64,000 nt of DNA from Hymenopus coronatus (lineage: Eukaryota > Arthropoda > Insecta > Mantodea > Hymenopodidae): positions 10,708,001 to 10,772,000 of the forward strand of contig CM060893.1 in the NCBI GenBank assembly GCA_030762935.1, written 5' to 3'. The notes beneath the pieces are model-generated. The model did no database searches and was not told the DNA's origin. It saw only the letters and a program-made list of their open reading frames with translations. Position numbers and translations under genes: made by a program. Positions 36,640 to 46,429 of the stretch are shown one piece after another. Each line of letters begins with the position of its first letter. Position 1 is the stretch's first letter.

Positions 36640-37640
36640 ATATTCTGATGCATTCCATTCACATGACTTTCTCTACATCTCTGTAACACATTATTGTTAA
36701 TAAGCTCATTCTTCTATCCACTTCATACTAATCGAGATAAACATTAGTGGAAACAGTCTTATTACTCAGTTTCTTATAAGTAAAAGGGAAATAAGGGAAT
36801 ACACTTTTCGTTGTGGCAGTAGGCTTGAGGTAAAAATGACTAACAATGATGGTGATCTACGAGTTTATTAATTATTATTATTATTGTTGTTGTTGAGGTA
36901 CATGAGATAAATTATGTGTCTCTTACGGATTACCAGTTATGCAAAATCCATTACAATTCATCCAGAATAAAGAGGTCTTTAGAAGCTATCGTCAGAAAAT
37001 TCAGGATATACCTAGATTTTATTTATCATATAATATCTTTAATGTACCTATGCTATTTTGATCAACATCGTTAAAGCCATTTTTAAGAAAATCAAATTGT
37101 CGACAATTGTGATCTTATAATTGTTTTCCCACAGAAACTGTGTGTAGGACAGGAGTTGGATAGGTCGAGTCAGACTGAAAAATTCAATGCCATAGCTGGG
37201 ATTTGAACCGTGGATCTCCTGGTCTCCGGTTGCTCTACCACTGAACTACCATGGGAACATGCTGGCATAGAATTGAGTCAGTTGAGAAATTCAACGCTAT
37301 ACCCGCATGTTGCCATGGTAGCTCAATGGTAGAGCAAATGGCTAGAGACCAGGAGATCCGTGGTTCAAATCCAGCTATGGCATTAAATTTTTCAGTCGAC
37401 TCTACCTATCCAAAATTGTCGACAATTTTGCCATGTGAAGGGTAGTTGGGGTGGGGGAATTTTCTTTAAAATCTTTGCGTCGCATCAAGCTATGCTGTAC
37501 ACACACACTTTTCTAAATTTTATTCTGGGGTTCTCAATTTTCGGTGAAATTTCGGTTTTTAATTTTTGGGTGGAATACAATACCTTCTCAATACACCACA
37601 TGCATAGTAAGTGTAGAGAAAAGTAAAAATACTATAAATA
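36640..37640 (-). repeat. Dispersed repeat family R, copy 6, with nested tRNA-like pair
   Basis: In reverse orientation it starts with aataccttctcaatacacc (about 37.58-37.60 kb) and ends with ccattcacatgactttctct (about 36.66 kb). It is interrupted at about 37.14-37.41 kb by two tRNA-like sequences. Confidence 0.75.
37189..37381. repeat. Head-to-head tRNA-like SINE (family 2) pair
   Basis: 37189-37254 is a tRNA-like core on the minus strand and 37312-37381 is one on the plus strand. Both have gccatggtagctca-type A boxes and ggttcaaatcc-type B boxes. In the plus-strand copy the ends gccatgg and ctatggc pair over all seven positions, counting G-U. The pair forms a ~190-nt foldback. Confidence 0.75.
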
Positions 37641-37689
37641 CGAAAGTTGGTATTTTGGCTCAAAATCTGTCAATGGGAAAATTTACAGC

Positions 37690-37925
37690 TTGCCTGCCTG
37701 GGTAGTGTGCAGGTAGCATGTTTGCCTCACATTCAACAGGCTGCCAGTTTCGAATCTCGCTTTGGGTGACTTACAGGATAAGGTTTTTTTTCGGGGGTTT
37801 TCCTTATCTTAAGCCTGTCAAGTAACTTTAAGCTCTACAGACCCCAAGATCATTTGAGCATCATTACACCAATTTCATTAATAGTCCGATATGACCAACA
37901 GGTTTAAAGGACACTAAGCTACAGA
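37690..37925 (+). repeat. tRNA-derived SINE (family 3), copy 1
   Basis: The head is tRNA-like (tagcatgtttgcctcaca; B-box-like agtttcgaatctc). The body contains gggttttccttatcttaag, then cccaagatcatttgagcatc, and ends gataygaccaacaggttaaa-like. It shares this order with 38.46-38.72 kb. Confidence 0.7.
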
Positions 37926-38411
37926 AGGGGCAGGGGAATTCCTTAGTAATCCCATTCTTTTAATGTTATAGCAGTAACTAAAGACAAGTATGCCTTCAGT
38001 ACATGTTTCAAGAGTTGTGGTTTTGTTAGGCTCAAAGGCATATGACAAATTATGAGTTTAGTTTCGAGCAGTGTGGTCTTCCTCGGGGCTAGGCCTTGAT
38101 AGGCTTGGAATTCAGACAGAATAGGCTTACAACCCTAGGCCAGGTTCACTTCCTGTAAAGATGTACCCACAACAAAAGCTAGCAATGAAATATTGCCATT
38201 TCAACAAATTTGATGATTTAATATCCTGTTTCTAGATATTATTTTCCTTGACTTAGCACTGAGTATCAGCAAGTAGTCTTACAACATTTTATTGAAAACT
38301 GCCATTTAGAATGTTATTAAAACTATCACTCCAAATTAACCATTTATTTTGAAATGTATACTAAATTAATGATGATATAATCAGAACAGTAATAAAAACT
38401 ACAACAATAAT

Positions 38412-38455
38412 AATGATGGTGGTGGTGGTGGTGGTGGTGATGATGATGGTAAATA
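38412..38455. repeat. GGT/GAT microsatellite
   Basis: A run of tandem ggt units followed by gat units, an ordinary simple repeat. Confidence 0.95.
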
Positions 38456-38715
38456 CTTGAAACCCACCTCTGTAGTGCGGGGGTAGCATGCCCGTTCACA
38501 TTTATGAGATCTTGAGTTCGAATCTCCATTAGGGTGAGGTAAGAGGCTACGTTTTCTCTCTCTCTCTTCTTAGGGTTTTCCCATATCCTGAGAAGATGAA
38601 TTCAAGTAAGTTTAAGCCCCATGGATCCAGGGCTGATTTGGGTATCATTTCACCCATTGCATTCATCATCTGATATGACCTACCAGGTTAAAGGATGTTA
38701 AAGAACCAAATGATG
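38455..38715 (+). repeat. tRNA-derived SINE (family 3), copy 2
   Basis: The head is ggtagcatgcccgttcacat with B-box-like gagttcgaatctcc. The body has agggttttcccatatcctga, tcatttcacccattgcatt and ctgatatgacctaccaggtt. It is diverged from copy 1 and followed by an A/T-rich tail. Confidence 0.7.
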
Positions 38716-39329
38716 ATAATATCAACAACAATGATAATAATAAATAAACCTGTGGATCACTATCATCATTAGTCTTTTTAATCACGAGCCTGCTGCCACA
38801 ACAAAAAGTGTAATGAAGTTATTTCTATAAAAGTTTATTTTAATTAACATGAAGTAAGTAGAAAAAAAAATCTTTCGTAGCAATAGTTTCCAAAAGCCAA
38901 ATAAAAGATATACATATATAATGTCTTGGTTTTTTAATGTCTTCCATTTTCAAACGTAAACACATTCACTCTCACATGTTAATGGTTAATCTGGAGTGAT
39001 AGTTTTAATAAAATTCACACAATCACTCACATGTATATTTCCAGACCGATGGGGAAATTGAGTAATTGTGGTTAAAGAAAAACTACCCTCTACAATCTGG
39101 AACATAACTAGGAACCTCCGTTCGAAATACAGTTCATTAAAGCTAAAAAACTATAATTTTTTTATATTTGCAGCTAAATAACACATATCAGTTCGGGGAT
39201 ATACGCATGCTTGTAGCGATGTGTTAAAAGACTACGTTGGTAGCGGCTAGCACCCAGTGGATACAGTATTCTCATGTTGGTACTTCGCCTAGCAGACGAA
39301 ATAATATTTAGAGCCGAAGCGCAGAATTA
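38716..39329. other. No gene recognised
   Basis: Arm A DNA upstream of gene A without recognisable exons or repeats. Confidence 0.4.
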
Positions 39330-39745
39330 CCTTTTGTGTAACTTCATGTTTCTCCAAGAATTGAAACCACCATGTAAATATGAACCCAATTTTCAAGAAC
39401 ATTAAATTACAAAGTACTGTTGTTTCATACCTGCGAAAAAACAAGATTCACTGCTGTTTTTATTATTTTCTGATGTTTTCTTACAAAACTTATTTGTAAT
39501 TGAGGCTCAAGCATTCTTTAAATCAAGACTGATGACACATCGTCATTTCGGAATCTTCTGCGCAGTGTGGCCACCTTTGACAGAAAACAGCACTTACACA
39601 TAAAAATCAAGTATTTTCCGGTATCAACACAGGAAACTCGGCCAAAAAAATAGCGACAAGGAATACAAGCGATCTTAGCGCAGCTGTAAATGTAATATGG
39701 TGAAATAGTATGTGTATATATATATATATTGTTTGCAAACATGAA
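39330..39745 (-). promoter_or_regulatory. Candidate promoter/5' exon region of gene A
   Basis: Two blocks (39330-39445 and 39515-39745) are conserved in inverted orientation in arm B (40845-41005 and 40570-40790). They stand out against less conserved surroundings. The shared cttgttttttcgcaggtatg junction lies at about 39430. No open frame is shared throughout and no TATA box is evident. Position upstream of the first coding exon and conservation between paralogues suggest a promoter or non-coding first exon. This is inference only. Confidence 0.35.
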
Positions 39746-40140
39746 ATTGGCAGATGAGGTATAAGAATTACAGAAGGCAACAGGTTTTATTTATACTTGG
39801 TTATTGCGCAAAATTACCTTATATTAAAAACAAATAATAACTATTTCAGTAAGAAAAGTTATGATAAACGAATTTTATTTACCCCTGACTCGTAAAGCTT
39901 GGATTTCGGAAACCCCAGAACTTCCAGATGCTTAGCACAGATCCTGTGAGAGCCAATGAATTTAAGAAACTCGTCCAGGTTGGCCCTTCCTTACGCAATG
40001 AATGCAAATTTAATGAAAAGCAAGCCTCAATCAACGCTCTTAGTGTACTATTGTCCATTACGTACCTAATGTTGCTCCGAGAATTGCTGTGATTGTGTAC
40101 TTTGGAGTAGTTTCTTAATATGCCTTTATATTTGTAACTA
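39746..40140. other. Axis region of the inverted duplication
   Basis: I see no inverted match across this stretch, so it belongs to the non-palindromic spacer together with the SINE next to it. No gene recognised. Confidence 0.4.
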
Positions 40141-40152
40141 TAACGAAATGTA

Positions 40153-40398
40153 GTGGTGTAATGGTTACCATGCTAACTTTATATACCTAAGGTCGCGGGT
40201 TCAAACCCATGGCTTCCTTCGGAAGGGAAGTAAAGCCGTGGGTCCCGTGTCATATATTTACGGCACGTAAAATAACCTCAAGCCTGATTGAGAGGCCTCT
40301 GAGCATAATTAAGCGGTCTTTCATGCCCAATATAGAATGGGACGCTTGAGAACAACAGCAGTTCAAGAGCGTCCATAAATAAAACGCCATCTCATTTC
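40153..40398 (+). repeat. tRNA-derived SINE (family 1) at the palindrome axis
   Basis: It begins gtggtgtaatggttaccatg, has B box ggtcgcgggttcaaaccc and shares the body with the copy at 32.94 kb, minus a ~40-nt internal block. It is flanked by the 12-bp duplication taacgaaatgta (40141-40152 and 40399-40410). Confidence 0.9.
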
Positions 40399-40569
40399 AT
40401 AACGAAATGTAACCTCGTGGAGAATCACTAATCTTTGCATTAAAGTAGTGTTTACATGGCTTTATCTCGAGGAAATTGAAACAGACGGTATTACTTTGCC
40501 AGGTATAATGATAGTAACAAAAGTTTTAAATGCCTAAAATCAGAAACAGTAAACCTAAACACCTATTTA

Positions 40570-41005
40570 ACCATTTTGCATATACAGCTGCCAGAACGCT
40601 GCACTAGAATTGCTGGTGTTCCTTTTCGCCACTTTTTTTTTTTTTTTTTGGGCAGTTTCCTATGTTGATAAAGTAGGTTGTTTGATTTTTGTATGCCAGT
40701 GCAGTTTTCTGGTTGTCAAACGTTGGCTACACTACGAAGATGATGTTTCCAGCATGGCGAAGTGTGAATGGTCTAGAGTTAAAGCAAAAGTTAAGCTTGG
40801 GCCTTAATTACAAATAAGTTTTGTAAGAAAATATGAAATAATAATAAAAAAAACAAAAAAAAAAAACAGCAGTGTAAGAATTAGGGAACATAGAATCTTG
40901 TTTTTTCGCAGGTATGAGACAACAGTACCGTGTAATTTAATGTGCTTGAATATTGGATTCATATTTGGATATAGTTTCAATTCATGGAGAAACATGAACC
41001 TACAC
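40570..41005 (+). promoter_or_regulatory. Candidate promoter/5' exon region of gene B
   Basis: The inverted counterpart of 39330-39745. Conserved landmarks are catatacagctg-like sequence, agtttcctatgttgata, then aagatgatgtttccagcatg and ttgttttttcgcaggtatga (AG at 40910-40911). Low confidence, for the same reasons as the arm A region. Confidence 0.35.
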
Positions 41006-42150
41006 AAGAGCTTGATTTTTAGCTTGCTATTTTTCCATATGCGGCATGATTGGACATTTTTATATGCCACGAGGTTTTAAAAGGTGCTATAGTGGCAGTA
41101 ATGTTAACGTGTATAGAAAGGCTAGTTTTTGTTCGTAAAACAAATAAATCGCATGCTTTATTCAAGTTAAAGACTCAAAATAACCTCAGATATTATTAAA
41201 GCTTTCGGGTGGCATAATAAATGGAGCCAGCGCCATCTGAAGGGTGTATGTCCTACCACCACAATAAAAAATTAGAAACATAAATTTATATTCATACACC
41301 AACCTAAACCAATTAGAACCTAACCTTGCGCTAAATTTGAAAACCACAGGACCCGGTCTATGAAAACAGATACACTCACAGATACATACTCCTGAACCAA
41401 CTACTAGTCACACTAACCGGTGAATTATTCCTACGGGTTCTCACGACACGGTAATCCTACTCATGATATGCCAGCACAGCCTCTAGCAAGCGACATATGC
41501 TGTTGTTGCCATTGGACTTTCTCCGACAGTGAAACCCAAGTTATAGGCACTTAACATGTAATATTATTGTATGTTTGTATTGCAAACATACCACAAGACT
41601 TCTTTATTTATATGCTGCTACTACTTCTAGGAAGCATACTTAATAAATATTTGCAAATAGGGGTCGCTATGTGCATGTTAATAAACCAATCTTTTGGTTA
41701 AGCCAGAATTTGGTTAATGTCTAGAGTGGCCTAAGTTCTGCATAATAATGAATGTGTATTATTTCCATTTACAAATGTTTTTAATAAAAAGGTTGAATGA
41801 TTACGTACATTTTTATCAAGAATCTCTCATACTTATCACCAGTTTTACCAATAATCTCTCATACTTGTCACCACTTTGGCACTCATTTTAAGCTTAGCCT
41901 AGTGTTTACAGCTGCAAGCTACAGAGAATATCTGAGGGGTGCGTTTTGGAAGGAGAGTGATATAAAAGTTGTATCAAGTCTGTAGCTGCGGAGAGACAAA
42001 AGCTTAGCCAAGTGGTATGTGCAATCAATGATATATAACATAAGGGGTGATAATTATGGGTGATTACACTATATTATTTGCAGTAACCAGTCTAAGCTAT
42101 TAGCTTTTAAAGAAACACAAAGAGTGAGTTGGCATACTTTTGTGTAGCGT
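41006..42150. other. No gene recognised
   Basis: AT-rich DNA upstream of gene B. Around 41.22-41.50 kb there is a C/A-rich patch with aacctaaac/aacctaacc motifs that has no obvious arm A partner. Confidence 0.4.
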
Positions 42151-42199
42151 AAATTTTGAGTTTAACCATTTTAGTACAGTATATTTGTTACAAACTTGA

Positions 42200-42410
42200 T
42201 CGCCAGGAAATGCCCCATGTAACCTTCACTGCATTTCCCTGTGCAGCGTCCTACACCTGCTCTATTGTCACACGTGCATCAGTTGTACTTCTGTTGTAGT
42301 CCAGTTCACTCTGGAGCTTAACTGCTGAACAACATATTTTATCTTTTATTCGACAATGTCCCATAATTGACACACTTTAATTTTAGTTGTGTGCTGCAAT
42401 CCTGGCATGT
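42200..42410 (+). pseudogene. LINE 3' tail, arm B
   Basis: Inverted counterpart of the tail of the arm A LINE. Both share acatattttatcttttattc (arm A: ctcattttatc...), gacaatgtcccat and a ttttagttgtgtg end. Its RNase H part is no longer recognisable here. Confidence 0.55.
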
Positions 42411-42428
42411 GTAGGTTTATCTATTTCT

Positions 42429-42840
42429 AAAATAAGAACTGAAGCTTTCCTGGCGACATGTTAATTCAAAATCTTCTCGGGCTTCTAGCCAGGTAAAAAC
42501 TTGGCTTGACACCAACGTTTCGAAGAAGTGCATCTTCCTCGTCTTCAGGGTGAACTGATGGTTTGAGCTTGCGGAGACTGGTATTTATAAGAGCTGGGAT
42601 GAAGCTAACATCTGATTGGTTCGCGTGATATTATGGGCACATGTCTCAGTCATCTTAAATACCAGGCCGTAATATCACGCGAACCAATGAGATGTTAGCT
42701 TCATCCCAGCTCTTATAAATACCAGTGTCCGCAAGCTCAAACCATCAGTTCACCCTGAAGACGAGGAAGATGCACTTCTTCGAAACGTTGGTGTCAAGCC
42801 AAATTTTTACCTGGCTAGAAGCCCGAGAAGATTTTGAATT
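42429..42840. mobile_element. Foldback element with PLE-type ends and target duplication
   Basis: Arms 42463-42633 and 42670-42840 (171 bp) are nearly perfect inverted repeats around a 36-nt spacer. A 34-nt extra tail (42429-42462) lies on one side. The whole is flanked by the 10-bp duplication atctatttct (42419-42428 and 42841-42850). Each arm holds a ctgaagacgaggaag...cttcttcgaaac module resembling Penelope-type hammerhead motifs. Arm A lacks the insertion. It is non-coding. Confidence 0.85.
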
Positions 42841-42871
42841 ATCTATTTCTTTTAACTATCTTGTGTCTTTT

Positions 42872-42963
42872 CCCCATCCATGACGTCTGTAGTGGACCGA
42901 GATGGGGGACGCAGCGGCCGGGCGGTAGGCCAAGGTTCCCCGTGAGCTGTCGTGCCATGGAGT
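42872..42963. mobile_element. 92-bp GC-rich insert with 15-bp target duplication
   Basis: It is flanked by tatcttgtgtctttt at 42857-42871 and 42964-42978. The insert (gacgtctgtagtggaccgag, then cagcggccgggcggtaggcc) is far more GC-rich than its surroundings, and arm A keeps the uninterrupted site near 35.98-36.02 kb. It fits a severely 5'-truncated retroposon, but the source is unknown. Confidence 0.8.
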
Positions 42964-43582
42964 TATCTTGTGTCTTTTAGAGTTATAGTTTCAGACTGTG
43001 TATTGTTTTATATAAGCAGTATTTCAGTATTGTTTTAATGTTAATTATATGGTTTTATAGCATAATCTTTTAGCTCAGAGCTTTTCCTGTTATGCTTCTA
43101 TAGGATGCTAATAAGCTTATAGCTTGGGCACTGTAGAGCCATACTTCCTACCCCCCCCCCCCCTCTGTCTATCCTTTAGGGTATGTCAAATATTAGATCC
43201 CAAATGGGCCTTATAATCAAATATTGTGATTGTTAATGTTTAACTTATTTGTTCCACTTTGCTAGTGTGGAAGAATAATTAACAAAAGATAGATCCGTAA
43301 TAGTGGCCAACATTGGAAGCTGCCTTTGATTTTTATCTAATATTTCAGATTGCCTTCTGCATTAACCATGTGATTGGTAGGTTTATTGCTTGTACAGTTA
43401 TCTGTAGTTGTAATAGAATTGGTAAACACAGACAGAAGACCGTGGTTAAAGTCCTGAATGTTGCTTTGATTCAAGTTAGTAGGTGTATTTGTGAATAAAT
43501 GGTGGAGATTTGTTTGAACAATGACTGATGGTTAAAATTATGGATATTTTATGGTTTACATAATATTCTTCTTTCTGCACAG

Positions 43583-44076
43583 ATTTTGTTATTGAAATTA
43601 AGAAGAGTTGTGAAATGGATATCAAAGAAGAGGATCCTCTCTCAGCCGAAATAGTCTCACAGGATGAGACAGAGTTCTTTACCAAGATTGATACAATGAA
43701 GACAAACAGTGATGCTGTGCTTCTGGACGAACATTGTGACATGGCAATCAAAACAGAAATAAAATTGGAGGCTCCTTTTACAGAATTCTGTTCACAGAAA
43801 GAGACAGAGTGTTTTACCAAATGTCTCATAAAGCAGATTAAGATTGAAACTATAACATCTTGCAACAACTGTGAGATTCATACAAAGAAAGAAACTGAGA
43901 AGCAGACTCTTGTTTCAGACTTTGATTCACTGACTAAGAAAGAATGTGATCCAGAGCATCCTGCAATGAAGGTTAAGGAAATCAACAGTGATCAAGAAAT
44001 GGATAACAAAATAGACATAAAAGAAGAACCTTGGTGGCTGGAAACAGAAGCTTCAACTGTTTATAATGACATTAAG
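43583..44076 (+). CDS. Gene B N-terminal exon, acidic with SUMO-type motifs
   Basis: Acceptor tttctgcacag (AG at 43581-43582), 32 nt of leader, ATG at 43615, and 154 codons to aag|gtaagt (donor 44077) in phase 0. The protein (MDIKEEDPLSAEIVSQDETE...) is clearly homologous along its whole length to gene A exon 1. It has five psi-K-x-E motifs (IKEE, IKTE, IKLE, IKIE, IKEE) and the same IKEEPWWLETEAS end. Both copies keep an open frame with conservative changes despite intron divergence, which argues that both were under selection after duplication. It may supply the N-terminus for more than one zinc-finger exon downstream. Confidence 0.85.
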
Positions 44077-44954
44077 GTAAGTTTTGTAGATATCCACTAC
44101 ATTTAGAATTTTTGTTTATTGTACACTCAACCAAATATTTAACAAATGTATTATGAAACTGAAAGATTAAGGGATAGCTTGTGTTTGTCAAATGGAGTAT
44201 GTAAAGGGTGAAAGTAATGGTGGTGATACTTGTTGAAAACTATATGATACTTATGGAAAGTTTTGTTCCTCACATTGTCTGATCCTGGAAATACAGTAAA
44301 GAGATCTAGTTGTTTAAATTGGGGAAGCATTTATGTTTTTGCTTTACAGAACAAATGTTTGTATTGTTATGAATTTGAATTACATAAAATCTCTATTAAT
44401 GAAATTAAATGGATTGTGCACAATCAACATTTACGGTCTCCCATATATCTTAAGTCCAGTATGTTATCCATTTGAGCAATCAGTTTATTACTGTAGAAGA
44501 TCCCAGTTTGTTCTTCCTGTGTTCCTTTTTGGTATCTCAGCTGTTTCTGTCCTAAATTTCTTAAATACTAGAATAATTGACAGATATATTCTGAATTACT
44601 AAATATTCTTTGTGTCAGTTCTATACATCAAACAGCTTATTTAGATCTGAATCGCTAAACATTCTTTATGCTAATTCTGTGTTTTGCACATGTTTATTTA
44701 GATCTAAATACTTGAATAATACTGAATTACTAAACATTCTTTGTGCCAATTCTGTAAACCAAACAGTTTATTTAGATCTAAATGTTTTCTCCGTTATTAT
44801 ACCCTGTTATTACATGATGAAGTTTCAAACGTTTGTTTCAATTCCCATAATACCATATACAAATTTGTAAATGAATGAAACCTGATATTTTAACAGATAA
44901 GCACATTATTTAACTAACACTGTTTAAATGATTATAGGAATTATTTTGTTACAG
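44077..44954 (+). other. Intron 1 of gene B (contains empty sites)
   Basis: An 878-bp phase-0 intron. It preserves the uninterrupted mariner target (about 44236-44252) and SINE target (about 44491-44505), which are filled in arm A. Confidence 0.7.
44590..44800. repeat. Tandem repeat ~75-100 bp x 3 in intron 1 (arm B)
   Basis: Units carry taaacattctttgtgccaat, aaacagtttatttagatcta and aaatactgaattac-like sequence. It is the inverted counterpart of 32.56-32.88 kb. Confidence 0.75.
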
Positions 44955-44986
44955 GATGGGGGCTTCCCTGCAATAAAATCTTCAAG
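44955..44986 (+). CDS. Gene B 32-nt micro-exon
   Basis: Acceptor ttttgttacag (AG at 44953-44954), 32 nt encoding DGGFPAIKSS plus two bases, donor gtaaga at 44987. It enters phase 0 and leaves phase 2. Its length and C-terminal AIKSS match the gene A micro-exon exactly. Confidence 0.75.
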
Positions 44987-45189
44987 GTAAGATTTGTCAC
45001 TTGGCTAATGTTTCTGTTTCTTGCATTACATTTTTCTTTATATAAATCTAATTTCTTTGTTGTAGCAGATGTTTTGTTATGTTCTTGAACTGATACAATT
45101 GAAAATATAATAATCAGCCTATGAAATTACATATGGAAATTTGTTCTATTGAGACTGCAGATGTTGCAAAGGATGCTGCACCCTTTACA

Positions 45190-46085
45190 GGGGCTGTTCA
45201 AATACAGCCAGTTTTATATCCTCTACAAGGGTGGTTCAAATACAAACCAAAGTTTTATATTGTCTATAAGGGTTGTTCAAAGAAAACCAGTTTTATATGC
45301 TCTACAAGGGTGGCTCAAATACAGACCAGGGCTGCACCATGGCCGAGTGGTTAGACCACTTGCCTCTCACCTAAATGGCCCGGGTTTGATCCTAAGTGAC
45401 TGCATGTGGGATTTGTGGTGGGCAAAGTGGCACAGGGGCAAGTTTTCTCCAGATACTTCAGTTTCCCCCACCATCGCATTTCACCAGTGCTCCATCTTTA
45501 TTCCAGGTTTCACAGAGTCATTGCTTGCAGTGCCACAAGTAGTAAAAGCGGGCATTAAATACTATTAAAAAAAATAAAAACCAGAGTTTTATATTGTCTA
45601 CAATGTTAGTTCAAATACAACCAGAGTTTATCATGTAAAAGGGTGGTTCAAATGCAACCAGAGTTTTATATCCTCTACAAGGGCGGTTCAAAAAAACCAG
45701 AGTTTTATATCCTCTAAAAGGGCGGTTCAAATACAACCAGAGTTTTATATCCTATACAAGTGTGGTTAAAATACAACCAGAGTTTTATATCCTCTACAAG
45801 GGCGGTTCAAATACAACCAGAGTTTTATATCCTCTACAAGGGTGATTCAAATACAAAGCTGTGGTTTATATCCTCTACAAGGGTTGTTCAAATAGAAACC
45901 AGAGTTTTATATCCTCTCCAAGGGGTTCAAATACAACCAAAGTTTTATATCCTTTACAAGAGTGAATTAAAATACAACCAAAGTTTTATATCCCCTACAA
46001 GCGTAGTGCAATTAGAAACCAGGGCTTTACATTTTTATGAGGGCGTTTCAAATATAATCAGAGTTTTACATTGTCTACCATAATT
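45190..46085 (+). repeat. 40-bp minisatellite, ~20 units
   Basis: Units have the form ggttcaaatacaaccagagt, then tttatatcctctacaaggg. Most are 38-42 bp. The array is split by a SINE at 45.33-45.57 kb, and the right-hand units are the most alike. The counterpart in arm A has only about two units. Confidence 0.9.
45325..45572 (+). repeat. tRNA-derived SINE (family 4) inside the minisatellite
   Basis: The head is Leu/Ser-tRNA-like (atggccgagtggttagacca; B-box-like gggtttgatcc). The body includes gcaagttttctccagatact and tgccacaagtagtaaaagcg, with an A-rich tail. A fragment of the same tail seems to lie near 30.74 kb. Confidence 0.8.
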
Positions 46086-46429
46086 GTAAATTTAATTACA
46101 TATTACATTCCACTCAAAATAATACGCTTAATATAGGTGTAAAAAGGTTTGGAGCTAAAATTATTTTAATTGCTTGAAATACAATTTAACAGTTGGATAA
46201 AATAATGAAATTAAATATATATAAAAATTATTGCAATTCAATTTTGGAAAAGATATCAGTTTGTTTTGAAAATAATATTCGGCAAGTGGCAAAAATAAGG
46301 ATACAAAAAAGTATTGTATAATGTTATCCATAGTTATAATTATTTTCTAAGATAGATAAATTTGTGGCTATAGTAGTTGAGAGGATCAAAGGATTTTAAA
46401 AAAAGGTAGCTTTCTAAAATCTTATCATG

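Larger units (their letters stand above)
25265..39745 (-). repeat. Left arm (A) of a large inverted duplication
   Basis: Read on the minus strand, this arm is collinear with 40.57-52.17 kb read on the plus strand. Matching landmarks include a 5' flank at 39.33-39.75 kb, the MDIKEE exon, a 32-nt exon, the zinc-finger exon and the 3' flank (ccttcaactgcaacattatt; taatattaccactggtgct; tcttgttcact). The arms differ by many substitutions and by private insertions, so the duplication is old. Its axis is near 40.1 kb. Confidence 0.85.

Noticed and set aside
45121..46083. Open frames with repeated NQSFISSTRVVQIQ-like peptides
   Set aside because: They are translations of the 40-bp minisatellite, whose length is not a multiple of three. 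There is no protein-level conservation in arm A.
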